Below are positions 21,947 to 33,240 of a DNA stretch of 64,000 nucleotides, piece after piece; position 1 is the first letter of the stretch, and each line of letters starts with the position of its first letter. Origin of the DNA: Ceriagrion tenellum. Taxonomy: Eukaryota; Arthropoda; Insecta; Odonata; Coenagrionidae. The notes under the pieces were generated by a model that was not told the origin of the DNA, did no database searches, and worked only from the letters and a program-made list of their open reading frames with translations. The stretch covers positions 98,964,559 through 99,028,558 of the forward strand of contig OY720639.1 in the NCBI GenBank assembly GCA_963169105.1, given 5' to 3'. Position numbers and translations under genes: made by a program.

Positions 21947-22839
21947 ATAAATACATACATATATACATACCAATCACGCCGTTTCCTTCCGGAGTAGGCA
22001 CAGTCACTAAGCTTCACTCATAAATACATATTTGTACACCTAAATCTGATCATCGCTCAGCTTCGGTGGTGAGGTTGGGGGGACGTCATGGGCGGTGGGA
22101 CTCGGGGTCGAGAGGTTGTGGTAACCAGCCCCTTCGGATCGACCCTCCTGACGCCCGTCCCTTCCGGTCAAACCACCGTTGCAGGGGCGGTGCAACGGAC
22201 AATAAAGGGACTGTTAATGAAAACAGATATGAATGGATAAATGAAAGAATGGTTTTAAAAAAATGCTTAAGTAAAAGAGGTGATGATGAGAGAATAAAGT
22301 AAAGCCCCTACAGTTCCTTTTAATAATAATAATAATAAAAAATAAAAATATCTGCTTCAATAATTTCCTCCATACTGACCTATCCTTGCAAACCTCTTTT
22401 GCCTCATTTATCCCCATACACTGCTTCATACACGCCCTCCTGTTTTTATGACTCCTAATATTCCTCCTCCTAAGAATTTCCTCAACCACATTCAACCACA
22501 ACTTTCTCGGCCTACCTCTACCTCTCGCACCATTCATTTCACTCTTATGTATCTGTTTCGTCATTCGACTCTCATCCATTCTCTCAACATGGCCAAACCA
22601 ACGAAGCACACTCCTTTCATATATGTCCATTACTGGAGCATCTAACCCACATTCATTTATTACCCACTCATTCCTGACACTATCAATCGAAATTTTGCCG
22701 TAAACACTCCTCAGATAACTCATACCCTAGGCGTTTAGTTTACTCTTATATCCATTCTGGTATACCCATGTTTCACTACCATACAGCAAAGGGGAAAGAA
22801 GTACACTTTTGTGCACAGCGATCTTCGCTTCTTTTTTCT
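21947..22839 (-). mobile_element. RTE-like LINE, 5'-truncated, with 14-bp target duplication
   Basis: The minus strand encodes VYGKISIDSVRNEW, CGLDAPVMDIYERSV, RWFGHVERMDESR and RGRGRPRKLWLNVVEEILRR, the C-terminus of an RTE-like reverse transcriptase, with an upstream SETWVYQ segment. The 3' end (left) includes the TACCCCGGAAGG-type block and a TATG microsatellite tail. ATACTTATTTGTAC flanks both sides (21933-21946 and 22840-22853). The C-terminal frame is open for 169 codons, so this is a fairly young but truncated copy. Confidence 0.85.
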
Positions 22840-23447
22840 ATACTTATTTGTACTTGAAAATAATTTAAATGCAAAAGAACCCCAAAGGTAAGATTGGTGA
22901 CTTATCTCTTATTTGATAGTTATAATCATTGTCATAATTCTCATAATCGATACGATGTAATAATGCGCAATTAGTGTAATTGATAGAAATTTATTAAATC
23001 CACGACTGCCTATGGGACTCAAACAGGTATAACAAACGTCATTATTGCCTAATTTGGGCGATTTTCGTAGTTACCATATTTATTGTTAACTTCCGTCATC
23101 CACTTATTTGGGAAAAGCTGGAAGTAATGTGTACGCAAAACAATGCCCTGCGATTGGCGATACGATTCGAGATATCGCTACACTCGCTACTTCCATAGAA
23201 GTCAACTGCCATGTGTAAACCCGCCTTAAGAAAGAATAACTGCAGAAACCGAACAGAACCAAGCAGGCTTATTGTATCATTACCAAACGTAATTATCTGT
23301 GAATTGGCTCAATTGTGTATGCTCTGAAATACAGTTGAACTTGATGGGATGCCCTCAACTACTGTCTCTCAAGGTGGCTGGTTCCAGTCTAACGTGGTTT
23401 TGTTTGAATTTGAGTATTTCTCAGTGTTCGTTAATTGTGTGCATGTT

Positions 23448-23734
23448 TCAGGGAAACGCAGAGAATATTAGCATGACGACTCACTACATCCCTAAGTATA
23501 GCAGAAGCGATAAAATAAGAGAGATACAGATAGGTACCAAAACTCGTTATTTCCGTGCACAAAAAGCGACTACAATATCAATTGACCTCCAATAAGTACG
23601 CTCCCATAATAAACGTTACAATTTCACCTCCAAAAACCTAATCCCTTACATCTTTATACGGGTGATGTCCTGACACCCCCTGCAACACGCCAATGTGGCG
23701 GCTCGCAGGGTATTACTTATATGCAGATGTAGAA
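23448..23734 (+). mobile_element. CR1-like LINE 3' fragment
   Basis: Plus strand: FQGNAENISMTTHYIPKYSRSDKIREI, then the family 3' UTR and the GGCTCGCAGGGTATTAC block with a GCAGATGTAG tail. 5'-truncated and stop-interrupted. Confidence 0.75.
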
Positions 23735-24589
23735 ATTAGCACCCCAGTTGGCCGTTTTCCTTCTTGAGTGTTGTTTTTTCTATCTCCTTGTGAAACTCGT
23801 CCTAAGTTTTACTATCACTTATTCTTTTTAATTTACCAATTAGCCCTCTGCTGCTCGTTCTATCGTGCGAAACTCTCCAACCGTGAAATTCTCAGCATCT
23901 CTATCTTACTGTCAGTCTTCTTAAACCTACCTCGTGTTACGTCGCAGTTATTTTGTGATTTCTTTTTCCACCGTTGTTTTTCTTAGCACAAGGAAGAGAA
24001 GAGATTTAGAGCGCATCTTTCGGCCCGTCTCTTGCATTCGACTGCATAATCTGCCTAACATCTCTCTTTGAAGAGATTAATTGGATCTGCTTTTCCACCC
24101 CTTGCGCTTTGCTCAGAGGTTTAAGTCCAGTGTTGTCGGCGGAACATTTTTTTCTTCGTGATATGTTCATTTGCGCTGATGTTTAATTCGTATTTTCAGA
24201 CTTCCTTTGAGTCTCCATCCCATGTTTTTTGAAATCTCGAATTCTTTTGCATTAATTAGTTCGTGAGCTTCTTAAGGTGCTTTTCAGCGTGTCTCCTCTC
24301 GTGAATCTCAGTCCAGTAATGAGTTTTGTTCTTTCTCAAGTTTGTTTGTTCATGTCCATATAGACTTATTGCTTCGTCTTTCCATTTTTATCTGGTTTAT
24401 TTTACATTTACGTTTGAAATATTGATTAGCCCTAGCTCGTCGTTAGGCGGTTGTGAACCACCAGAGGAAACACATGCCCAACGATTGTCTAATACAATTA
24501 AACTGATCAACGTGGAGGGGTTAAATGGACCATTATTAATAGAACTCTGCGATATAATTGATTTTTTCATCAAAAGGCTCATTCAACTG
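23735..24589. other. No recognisable feature
   Basis: CT-rich in part. No supported gene. Frame 24326-24661 runs into LINE sequence at its 3' end. Confidence 0.4.
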
Positions 24590-25110
24590 TTTGGGAATAA
24601 AATTCTTTCAAACAATATCAAAGGAAAACTTCTTTCGAAGAACACTGAAATAAGAATATAAAAAACAATGGTGCAACCAGTTTTGTTATATGGCTCCGAG
24701 GAATGAACGTAAAGTAAAGAATATTCCTAGCTAAGAAAGCGTTCATGGTAAATAGACAACTCTTATGTTCAAATAAGATAAAACTGCAAACTAGGAAACT
24801 GTATGTTAAAAAATTCTTGGGCAGCGTGGCACTCTATGGTTAGGAAGCATGGAGCATTGGAAAAACAGGTCAGAAAAGACTAGAGGCCACCGAAATCTGA
24901 TGCTGGAGGAGGATCTGAAGATAAAATGGATGGACAAAATAAGAAATAATAAAGTTCACCAAAGAATAGCAAAGAAAAGGACCATATGGAACACTAAACA
25001 GAATAGCGCCAGATGGATTTGACACATCCTGGAGCACGTGGGTTTGAATATAATTGAAGGTAAAATAGAGAAAAAAGTCCCCAGAGGAAGACCCAGGAAA
25101 AAGTTAAACA
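24590..25110 (+). mobile_element. Two RTE-like LINE fragments abutting
   Basis: About 24590-24710 reads KGKLLSKNTEIRI-stop-KTMVQPVLLYGSEE, a middle segment of one RTE subfamily. From about 24730 DNA matching the 6110 family begins (KAFMVNRQLLCSNKIKLQTR.., WSIGKTGQKRLEAT, CWRR, and PRGRPRKK). Stops and frameshifts throughout. Confidence 0.65.
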
Positions 25111-25199
25111 ATTTGATAGGTATTTTACCCGAAAAAATTACATCGTGTATCTTATTAAAAACATTATAAAACTTGGTAACGCTATTTCTCCTTAGGGTA

Positions 25200-25715
25200 A
25201 TAAATAGGCGATAGCCGAATGCGAAGAATAGCCGAAGCTAAGAAGGCGTTCATGATTGAAAGACAACTTCTGCGTTCAAAGAATGTAGGATTACAGACTA
25301 TAAAACAGTATGTGAAATATTCATGTGGAGCATGGCCTATTGGAAAAGCAGACCATAAGAGACTTCGAAAGCTGGTGCTGAAGAAGGATGCTGGAGATAC
25401 AATGGACGGACAAAATAAGAAATTATGAATTTTACAGAAGAATAGCAAAGGAAAGGACCATATGGAACGCTATACAGAAAAGAAGAACAAGATGGATTGG
25501 ATACACCCTGAGGCACAAATTGGTTTGTGAAGAACATAATTGAAGGCAAAATAGAGGGAAAAGTCCCCAAAGGTGTTCCCAGGAACAAGTTCATGGACCA
25601 AACAAAGAGGAAAGTGCACAGAAAGACCTACCAGGGAGAAAGGGAACTAACATTAGATAGGGAAGGGTGGAGAACAGCTGTAAAACTATCTTAGGATTGA
25701 ACGGCCACGGATGAT
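25200..25715 (+). mobile_element. RTE-like LINE 3' fragment
   Basis: Plus strand: RRIAEAKKAFMIERQLLRSKNVGLQT, WPIGKADHKR, then EGKVPKGVPRNKFMDQTKRKVH and REGWRT, ending at ATTGAACGGCCACGGATG. Same family as the copy at 6110, with a small deletion in the WSVALYGSEAW region. Confidence 0.78.
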
Positions 25716-25759
25716 TTTAGTATCATCGCATCAATTGCTGATTCTCCTTCAGCTTATGG

Positions 25760-26080
25760 TTTCAGTTTACTTCCTATTCTTGGTATGTGATGTCGTTCTT
25801 GCGGTGTTACATCAGCAAGGTACTTTTTTCCGCACGCGGTTTGGTGAAAACGATATGTGAACGGAATTCGAAGCTAACGAAGCGTCGACGAAACGCGTTG
25901 AAGATGGGGGTATGGCTTTCTAAGGAGACTGGCGTTGACGGGAGCAGCGAGGCGTGCGAGGAAGCGTCATCGGAGCATGGAGGAAACGGGCGCGTGGCAT
26001 TATGGGTAAGGTAAACTGAGCCTTTGCGCTATCTCTGTGTCCACAGGGCTCGGCGGGTCCTTGTTTGGCATTAGGTAAAG
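25760..26080 (+). other. CpG-rich patch with short open frame
   Basis: CpG content rises sharply here. Frame 25787-26014 encodes 75 residues with a basic stretch (KLTKRRRNALK), and a GTAAGG follows codon GTG near its end, so a first exon is possible. No family is recognised and no partner exon was found. Confidence 0.25.
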
Positions 26081-27319
26081 GAGCTTCTATTGGCGCGCTC
26101 AATCATGGTTTAAAGCACATCTTCTCTCTCGGTCAGGGGAGGAGCGCGAGCATTAATAGGTGTATTTGGAATTCTTGTAGTTCAACATAGTTCCTTGCGT
26201 GACTTTGAGCTGAGGAATACCCGTTCGATCGTCAAATGTTGCTTTCGTCCGCCCAAGGCGGCTGAATAGCCTCTTATTGTATGGAGGGTTCAATGTTAGA
26301 GTAGATAGATACAAGTTTATTGATCTAGGGCGTGCCCTGTAAGACCAAGTATACATTTAGTAAAAAAATATGGTCGGTTTTTACAAAAGTTATTTCGTAA
26401 ATTAAGTACAACATTACGAATCAGTGGTCGTCAATGCCATTTAGTATACATATTTTTGATTTATTGATTACATACATAATTTTGGTTGACTTTAGTGCAC
26501 ATTTTTTCATAATTGTTTTACATTAACAACTAATATTCATGTGTGATAACAAAATACCCGACTGCAAATGTTCTGTTGTTGCGTAAGATATTCGTATTAT
26601 TTGGTTTTGAAGGATTTAACTGACGAACCATGTTTCAAGGATATAGGGAGGGAGTTCCAAGATTTAGTTGAGGTTCCTGATTTTGTTGAGAGTAGACGTA
26701 GTCCATCGAAGAAAAATTTAAGGAAAAATTATATATTTTTTGTTATTTTTATTTATTTTATTTTAAAAACTTCATGTATGTGCGTATGTCCGTCAGTCAA
26801 TGACCGACTGAACGTATTTCCATACTTAATCTCAGATGTATTTTTTCTACAGATTTGAAGTCAGGCAGCTCAGCTCAGTGAGCGGAATCCGTGTAAGACG
26901 AAGTATCATTTGCGTGAGTGCAGGGCAGCATATTTATGGGGGAAAGAGTGGGTGGAATCAGTCGGAATTATATGATCCGTGTGCGTGGGATTACTAAGAA
27001 TCTAAAAAAAACACGTCCCATAGAATAACTAATAAAAATATATGTCAGGACGTTAATGGTGTGACGTTGATTTCATTCCACTGTTAAGATGATATTGGGG
27101 AGCAGCGTGTTCATAATGTTTAGGAAATAATCTATGACGGCGGTTTGTTACTGTCGATTGACAAACAATGCAATTAACAGATATGATCGAGTGGTTAATC
27201 GTGAATATTAAAGAACATTAAAGCATTTTAGAAACTAGGTTTTTTTAAGCGTATAATAGGAAGCAACTCTTGAATTAAAGGCAAATATCCTACATCACGA
27301 TGTATGACTGAAATTTTCT
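26081..27319. other. No gene recognised
   Basis: AT-rich. The piece near 26165-26270 resembles 17790-17880 (tandem repeat region). Frame 26568-26858 has no family features. Confidence 0.4.
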
Positions 27320-27905
27320 TATGATTTTCCAGATTTTTTCGAATAAGACGGCAAATGGAAATTACCTTTTCTTGGAAATTACCTTAACTTCTGATGCATC
27401 GTGGGGATTACACATGCAAGACATATGTGGCACAGCATTAAAGAAACTAGGATTCGTCAAGCGCATAATAGGAAGTTCCTCGGATGAAAAAGTCCAAGAG
27501 AGATGCTACTCCGCCCTGGTTAGGCCACACCTCGGGTACGCCGCGAGCATTTGGGACCCTGGTCGTAAAGATTTAACCAAAAAAATGATACAATACAAAG
27601 AAAAACTGCACGCTTCGTTATAAACTACTACGAGCGAACATAGTGTTTCACAACTTTTAAAGGGATTAAGGTGATAGCCCCTAGAGATTCGGAGGCACCA
27701 CGCTAGGCTTAGCTTGCTTGAGAAATTCAGAACTGGTATGTTTCAGAGCGACACAGCGAATATTATCATGACGCCTCACTACATCTATAGGTATATCTAT
27801 CTATAGGTCTGAGAGAAGCGATAAAATAAGAGAGATGCATTGCCGAACAGATAGGTACAAAAACTCGTTATTTCCGCGCTCAATAAGCGGGGTCAATCCA
27901 TTTCA
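27320..27905 (+). mobile_element. CR1-like LINE fragment, reverse transcriptase C-terminus
   Basis: Plus strand: YLFLEITLTSDASWGLHMQDI, ALKKLGFVKRIIGSSSDEKVQERCYSALVRPHLGYAASIWDPG, then frameshifted LSLLEKFRTGMF, MTPHYI and a RYKNSLFPRSISG-like end. It lacks the 3' UTR. A short related duplicate (CGTATAATAGGAAGCAAC) lies at 27250. Confidence 0.85.
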
Positions 27906-28951
27906 AATCACCCAGGTTATGTTGCTCAACATTTTTTATTTTCCTGATTTTTTATCATGAATTTCCTATAGGTAGACAGTCACAAAACACTTTTTGAAAA
28001 AAATGTTGTGAGCCATAGTTTTTTCTGGCAGCCATTTATAAAATGGCGGTTGGGCAAATTTTAATGAAAAACGTGGTTTGCGGAAAGTTTAATTGCCAAG
28101 CTAATTTTAAAGATATCAGAATAAATTTAAAAAAAGTGTGTTTACCATAGTTTACTTTAGGTGTACATTTTTACAACCTTTTTATCATGCAAGGAAGTTC
28201 TCAAGAGGTCAAACTCTTTCTGTAAAAACTCGGAAAAAATTTATCAATCGTTTCTTTTTAAGACCATACATTTTTATGAAGGAAACAAGACCAATTAATA
28301 ATATTTTATTTCTGTGTTAAATAATTACATAACTACCTGCAGTATAAGTTTTAGTTCTGAGAATGCACTTCTTTTTTTTCTAGAGCTTTTAATAAATGGC
28401 CGAAAGCCTTTGAGCGTCAATTTTCTCAGGTCAATATCTAAAAAGGGACTGAATGAAAACACGTGAAACTTTTACAGGATGTTCTTCATACTCATAGAAA
28501 TATATTACATAAAAATAATGATTGAGACTCAACTACATTTAGAGTAATAGAGCAGTGAATTTCAGTAAAAACGCTACACTTCTACACGCTCGTGCAGTGC
28601 CAAGTTAGCAAACAAGGGCTTGTTTAAATCATTACATTAACAATTAGTTTTATCTAAAACAATTAACTTATATTTAAAATTAAAAAACATTAATTATTTT
28701 ATTTAGGCTTACCTTATATTTGTGACTAAAACTGATTTAAAACTAGAAATATTATATATCAACAAAAAACAATACTCAGCAATAACATAGCAATAAGTTA
28801 AAACACTCATGTTAAGAAAAAGTATATTATATCTATTATACTTAAAAAATTTATAAAAATATATATAAAATATAAAAAAATATAAGAGGAATACGTATGT
28901 AACTCAACAACCTTTCTAAATTGACCTATCATTTGTCATGTTGCATCAACG
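27906..28951. other. Very AT-rich, nothing recognised
   Basis: 28620-28910 is dominated by A/T runs. No supported gene or repeat. Confidence 0.45.
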
Positions 28952-30623
28952 CTGGCGATATTGCGGTGAAAAATAATAGGTAATAGAGCATTTGTCGCGC
29001 GTTTCCCGAGCGTTCCGGCGATTTACGAGCGTTAGTTGAGCACAGCAAATACCTTGTGGGCGCTTTCTCAAGAAAACACCTTATAAACGCTTTTATAATG
29101 CTCTACTTGGCGTACCTCCGGCATTTACAAGCGTTCGCCGAAGGCTTGCAAGCGAGCTCTCAATAAACGCTCAACAAAAGCCTTGGAATGCTTTCCTCGG
29201 CGTTTGCTTGAGCGTTTGTAATACTGACTACGAATGCTTTGTGAGCGTGCGTTGTTACGCCGATAATGAATTCTCATTGAATGCTTGTCGCGAAAGATTT
29301 TCCAAACGCATAGGGAATCGCCCACTGGGCGTTTCTACGGCATTCACGAGCTCTCTACAAAAGCTAATTTTTACACGCGCACGTTGAACGTGCAGTAGAC
29401 CCTCGAGCGGCTTGTTCGCGACGCGCGTTTAAGATGCTATAGCTCATCTCGGTAAGTAGCAGTTGCCACGATCGCCCATGGCGGTATAGGTTCAGATCGG
29501 TCTGTAGTAGCCGCGATCGAAACTAAGTTTTAACTCACGCGCCATCATCTATTGCTAGTTTCTATACCGTCGAAGTAACCCAGATAAAAATTTTTGCTTT
29601 CCGTTACCTTTCCAAAGTGATTTGAAAGCAAACGGAAAGCAACTTTACTTTCCGGTTGCCTTCCATTGCTTTCCAGTTGTCTTTGCGTTGTGGAGGGTTG
29701 CTTTCCATTTGCTCTCCATTTCTTTTCCTCTACCTGATTGCTTTCCGCTTCCTTTCCATTTGCTCCAATGTAAGGCAATCGGAAAGCAGTTGGAAAGCAA
29801 AAATTTTTATCTGGGAAGTTTGTGCCACGACTATTTTGCAAATATCACTCCCAGATGTCAGAGTGAATGTGCAGCATACCATTCTCTCCTCGGTAGGACA
29901 TAGTTCCCCCAATCAAAACAAGGTTGTGATTTACGCCTCATCATCATTCGCTCTATTGTATCAATGGTATCAATCTACATCGACGAAATAGAAATCGAGC
30001 CAACTCGAGGTTGTGTTGCACGGGGTGATTCGCGGAAACGGAGTAGTGTACAACGAAGCGTGTTTCTTACTTCGTTTCGATTATAGCAATCTGTGTATTA
30101 TAAACTTTGGTAGCAACTGTGGCGTACCGAGGAGATCGATCGCGCCCGGAAAATCATGTCACTACAGTATTGTTTCTCGACAGCTATCCAGTATCCGAAA
30201 CATATTTGGCGTCACATGGACGCGGCCAAAACATTTGGGGCTGTCCCCAATGAGGGACCAAACGCTTATCGGTAGGGCAGACAACGCCTAGCGTCGGTGA
30301 AACGCCCACAGAACGCTATATGAATCCCTACCACCCGGTCCCACCAAGCGTTTTCATTTCCCAACGAACGCCTATGAACCGCTGTAAAAGCCATTATCGA
30401 GAACACTCAACAACACCTGAAAAAAACCTCAGCAAGACAATAAGCGTTCACGGAGCACCCAGGAAACGCCTAAGAATCTTTAATAAACGCTTACAAAATG
30501 CCTTAAGCGTTTTCAATTGTGTTTATTGAACGTCTATTTGAGCAATGACTCAGCATTTACGACGCCTTATTGAAGCTTAAAAAATGTTTAAACAATGTCG
30601 AACGCCCTCTCAAAAACCGCCAG
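28952..30623. repeat. Block with opposed arrays of GCGTT motifs, probable DNA element
   Basis: About 28990-29340 carries many GCGTT(T) and GGCG motifs mostly in one orientation; 30250-30620 carries the same motif mostly as AACGC. The block begins near CTGGCG and ends near CGCCAG. A central part of about 900 bases contains a MITE (29578-29812) and a segment (30005-30051) repeated at 30626-30664. Opposed arrays resemble subterminal transposase-binding repeats. No target duplication was found; boundaries are approximate. Confidence 0.45.
29578..29812. mobile_element. Small MITE built of GCTTTCC motifs
   Basis: Inverted ends CCAGATAAAAATTTTTGC and GCAAAAATTTTTATCTGG enclose about 190 bases in which GCTTTCC or GGAAAGC recurs roughly every 10-25 bases. 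No target duplication is clear. The 93-111-codon frames here arise from the motif array. Confidence 0.75.
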
Positions 30624-30689
30624 GGAGGTTGTGTTGGGTGATCCGCAGAAACGGAGTAGTACATTACCCATTATTTTATTATTAATTTA

Positions 30690-30832
30690 TTGAATGTAGC
30701 TCAGTTTTTATTATGATCGATTTCACCTCCCAAAACCTAATTCCCTTATCTCTTTACACGGCCGGTGTCCTAACACCCCCTGCCACAAGCCTATGCGGCG
30801 GCTCGCTGAGTAGTATATAGATGTAGATGATA
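30690..30832 (+). mobile_element. CR1-like LINE, 3' UTR only
   Basis: Plus strand carries the family 3' UTR from the AGCTCAGTTTTTATTATGAT block through CCTAACACCCCCTGCCAC and GCGGCTCGCTGAGTAG to the ATGTAGATG tail. Confidence 0.75.
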
Positions 30833-30989
30833 TTTATATCCCACGTTCCTGATCAGCTGGTGGTTTGAGTTGAATGAGTGCACTTATAATAAATTAACGA
30901 AAAGATCGGCTGAAAGTGAGAGTCCAGTGGTGTGGTTAGACTGGTTGACTACAATACAGATATTAAAAAATGAAATAATTTATTCGATT

Positions 30990-31240
30990 GCCATTTTTCT
31001 CTCCAAAAGTGAATCTGTTCTCTGACATGTTTCAACTGCACTGCTCCCTCTATGCTCGTCTACCCTGTGCTGCCTTCCTCAGCTCTTAGTAACTTCTTAC
31101 ATGCATAATATCCATCAACATATTATTTCTTCATATTCCTCTCCCTCTCTCTCCCATTGATCTTTCCTTCTCCCCCTCTTCTTCCCTCCCTCTCTTTCCC
31201 TCCATCTTTCCTTCTAATATTCTTTTCTGAAGGCAATCTT
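30990..31240 (-). mobile_element. RTE-like LINE 3' fragment (same subfamily as 3620)
   Basis: DNA match to 3660-3830, including the GCTCGTCTACCCTGTGCTGCC block (minus-strand AQGRRA in the RALRD region) and the TCTCCCATTGATC block. It then degrades into a CT-rich run of CTCCCT repeats. Confidence 0.7.
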
Positions 31241-31489
31241 TCCTCATTATTTTTCCGTGTTTATTAATGAAAAATTTCGGTGACAATGTTTTGCGTAGGC
31301 ACCTTATGGACGCATCCAAGTGTCCCGAGCAAAATCCAGGGCCTCCTTTATGGAAACACGTGTGATCAAATTAACTACATACGTCAAGGTAAACTCAGCA
31401 AGGCAAACTAACTTGGTGCACATGGGGTTTTCCTTTAGCATATTGCTAAGCTTCAATAGAATTTCTGATGCCGTCATCATCTTCGGCCA

Positions 31490-31860
31490 TTCAAACCTAT
31501 TATTGGTGGACTGCAGCCCTCCACCCTTCCCTATCTAATGCCAGTTCCCTTACTTCTTGGTAGCTCTTCCTATGCATACTTTCCTCTTTATTTGGCCCAT
31601 GAACTCATTCCTGGCTCTTCCTCTACAGAATTTTCCCTCAATTTTCCCTTCAATTATGTTCCTCACAATTGTTTGGTTTGGTTTGGTTGGCTTAAACCCA
31701 TCGTGCCTTGGGGTGTGTCCAATCCATCTGGTTCTTCTTTTGTATATAGTGTAAAAATGTTTCTTTCCTCTTGAACTCTTCTGTACACTTCATCATTTCT
31801 TATTTTTGTCCGTCCGTTTGATTTTCAGAATCCTCCTCCAGCACATGGTTCCGAATAGCA
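31490..31860 (-). mobile_element. RTE-like LINE 3' fragment
   Basis: Minus strand: from CAGAAGAGTT upstream to MGQIKRKV, ELALDREGWRAAVHQ-like ends, in broken frames (GCAGCCCTCCACCCTTCCC on the plus strand is the conserved GEGWRAA end). Matches 6110 in reverse. Confidence 0.72.
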
Positions 31861-33159
31861 TGTTATTATGATATTCATATCTATGAGTTATATAATTGCT
31901 TTTCAACCTTTTTTTATATAAACTGTTGGTTTACTTTCTTCATACACAAAAATAGCCCCTTAGAAAACCAATATTTCACCAATAATGGAGAGTTTACATT
32001 TGGACATAGATGAAAAATTCCATTTTATATAAAATTACTGGTTTTGCACTTAGGTTTTTAACAGTTTTGCATTTCTTTTCTTTCAATTAGGTAAGCTTTC
32101 CAGTGTGTCTATTGTCTCAATTTTATTTTCCATTCCCCCCCTTTTACATCACTTGTACCACCTCAGATTACAGCTTCAGGTTTTATTTCTTTATTTGGAG
32201 TAAAGAGTAGGTGGCAGCAATAGCCTCAAAAAGACCCAAGGTAATGAGATGCTTTCATGAGTGGAGAAGTTGGATATGAAGTTAGGAGTACAAAAAATAG
32301 AGAAGGTGGATGTGCTTAACCATCTGTCAAGTATTTTGGAGTAAAATTTTAATGGTTTAGTAGAACAGCCATAAATTTTAATTGGAGCACAACTATGAAA
32401 GCCATTGATGAAGTGAAAGGAATTGGTGAGGAAGGCTCTTGATAAAGCCATGAAGAAAATATTATTGAAAACTTTCAGATTAAGCAAAACATTTGGAACA
32501 GAAAATTTCTTTTTGAAGGATATAGATGGACAAAGGCTCAAGGCTTTAAAGGGTGGAGAAAAATAGAAAGAATTGGTCTGACGGCATAAAAAAATGAAAG
32601 TGAGAAATTGTTCAGTTTTTTAATGGATGAATGGAACTTCATTTTAAAAGTAAAGATATAAGTAGATGAAGCAAAGGGGAGAGGAGGACATCATGAGATA
32701 AAGAAAAGTTGAAGAGAATTTTGGAGAAAAAAACTGAGTCACGATGGAGGAAGAATGAAATATAATGGCATCCCTTACCTTGTGTCATTATTTAATTGGT
32801 TCTGCTACGTACAAAACAAGTTAGGTAATTTTTTATGTATGTTGATTCAGTACCCTTACAAACCACTCAGATGTGACCCTTTCTACTCTAATATGAATTA
32901 ATATAAAACAATGTAATATTTAGCTTGGTTTGCAAAAAACAATTTCTTTAAGGATCATAAATTAAAATAATACTAGCAGGCAGCTAGCCTGCTCACTCTG
33001 TGTGAGGGTGTGTACCCGCTCCACAGCTACCAGCTCTGGCCATTAGAATAGGAGAGCACTGTGGGTTTCTTTTGTTTCAACCTTTACACTCTTCCAGCCT
33101 TTTGACCTTTCTCCCTTGTCACTGTGTTTCCCACCATCTGGTTGTTGCAACCACAACCC
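31861..33159. other. No gene; possible very old LINE remnant
   Basis: AT-rich. 32230-32600 faintly resembles RTE-type reverse transcriptase on the plus strand (EKVDVLNHLSSIL), but frames are heavily broken, so I do not call it. The minus-strand frame 32191-32541 has no family features. Confidence 0.35.
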
Positions 33160-33240
33160 AAAAATGATCCATTTCATCTCCAAATATCTTACACCTTTGC
33201 ACGGCTGGTGACCTAATACCCCCTGCCACACGCCCATTAA
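33160..33240 (+). mobile_element. CR1-like LINE, 3' UTR scrap
   Basis: About 80 bases: TTTCATCTCCAAATATCTTA, CACGGCTGGTGACCTAATAC and CCCTGCCACACGCCCAT match the family 3' UTR. Confidence 0.7.

Larger units (their letters stand above)
21335..23226. mobile_element. Harbinger-like element with TAA target duplication, hosting two younger insertions
   Basis: Inverted ends read AGGCGACTTTACATATGG (left) and AGGCGGGTTTACACATGG (right, reverse complement), followed on both sides by GAAGT/CTTCCAT motifs. TAA flanks both ends (21332-21334, 23227-23229). A hAT MITE (21413-21695) and an RTE LINE (21947-22839) sit inside, each with its own target duplication. No transposase frame remains. Confidence 0.72.

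Noticed and set aside
29622..29991. Overlapping plus-strand frames of 93 and 111 codons
   Set aside because: Produced by the GCTTTCC motif array of a MITE.
32191..32541. 116-codon minus-strand frame
   Set aside because: No family signal; the opposite strand shows faint LINE-like residues.
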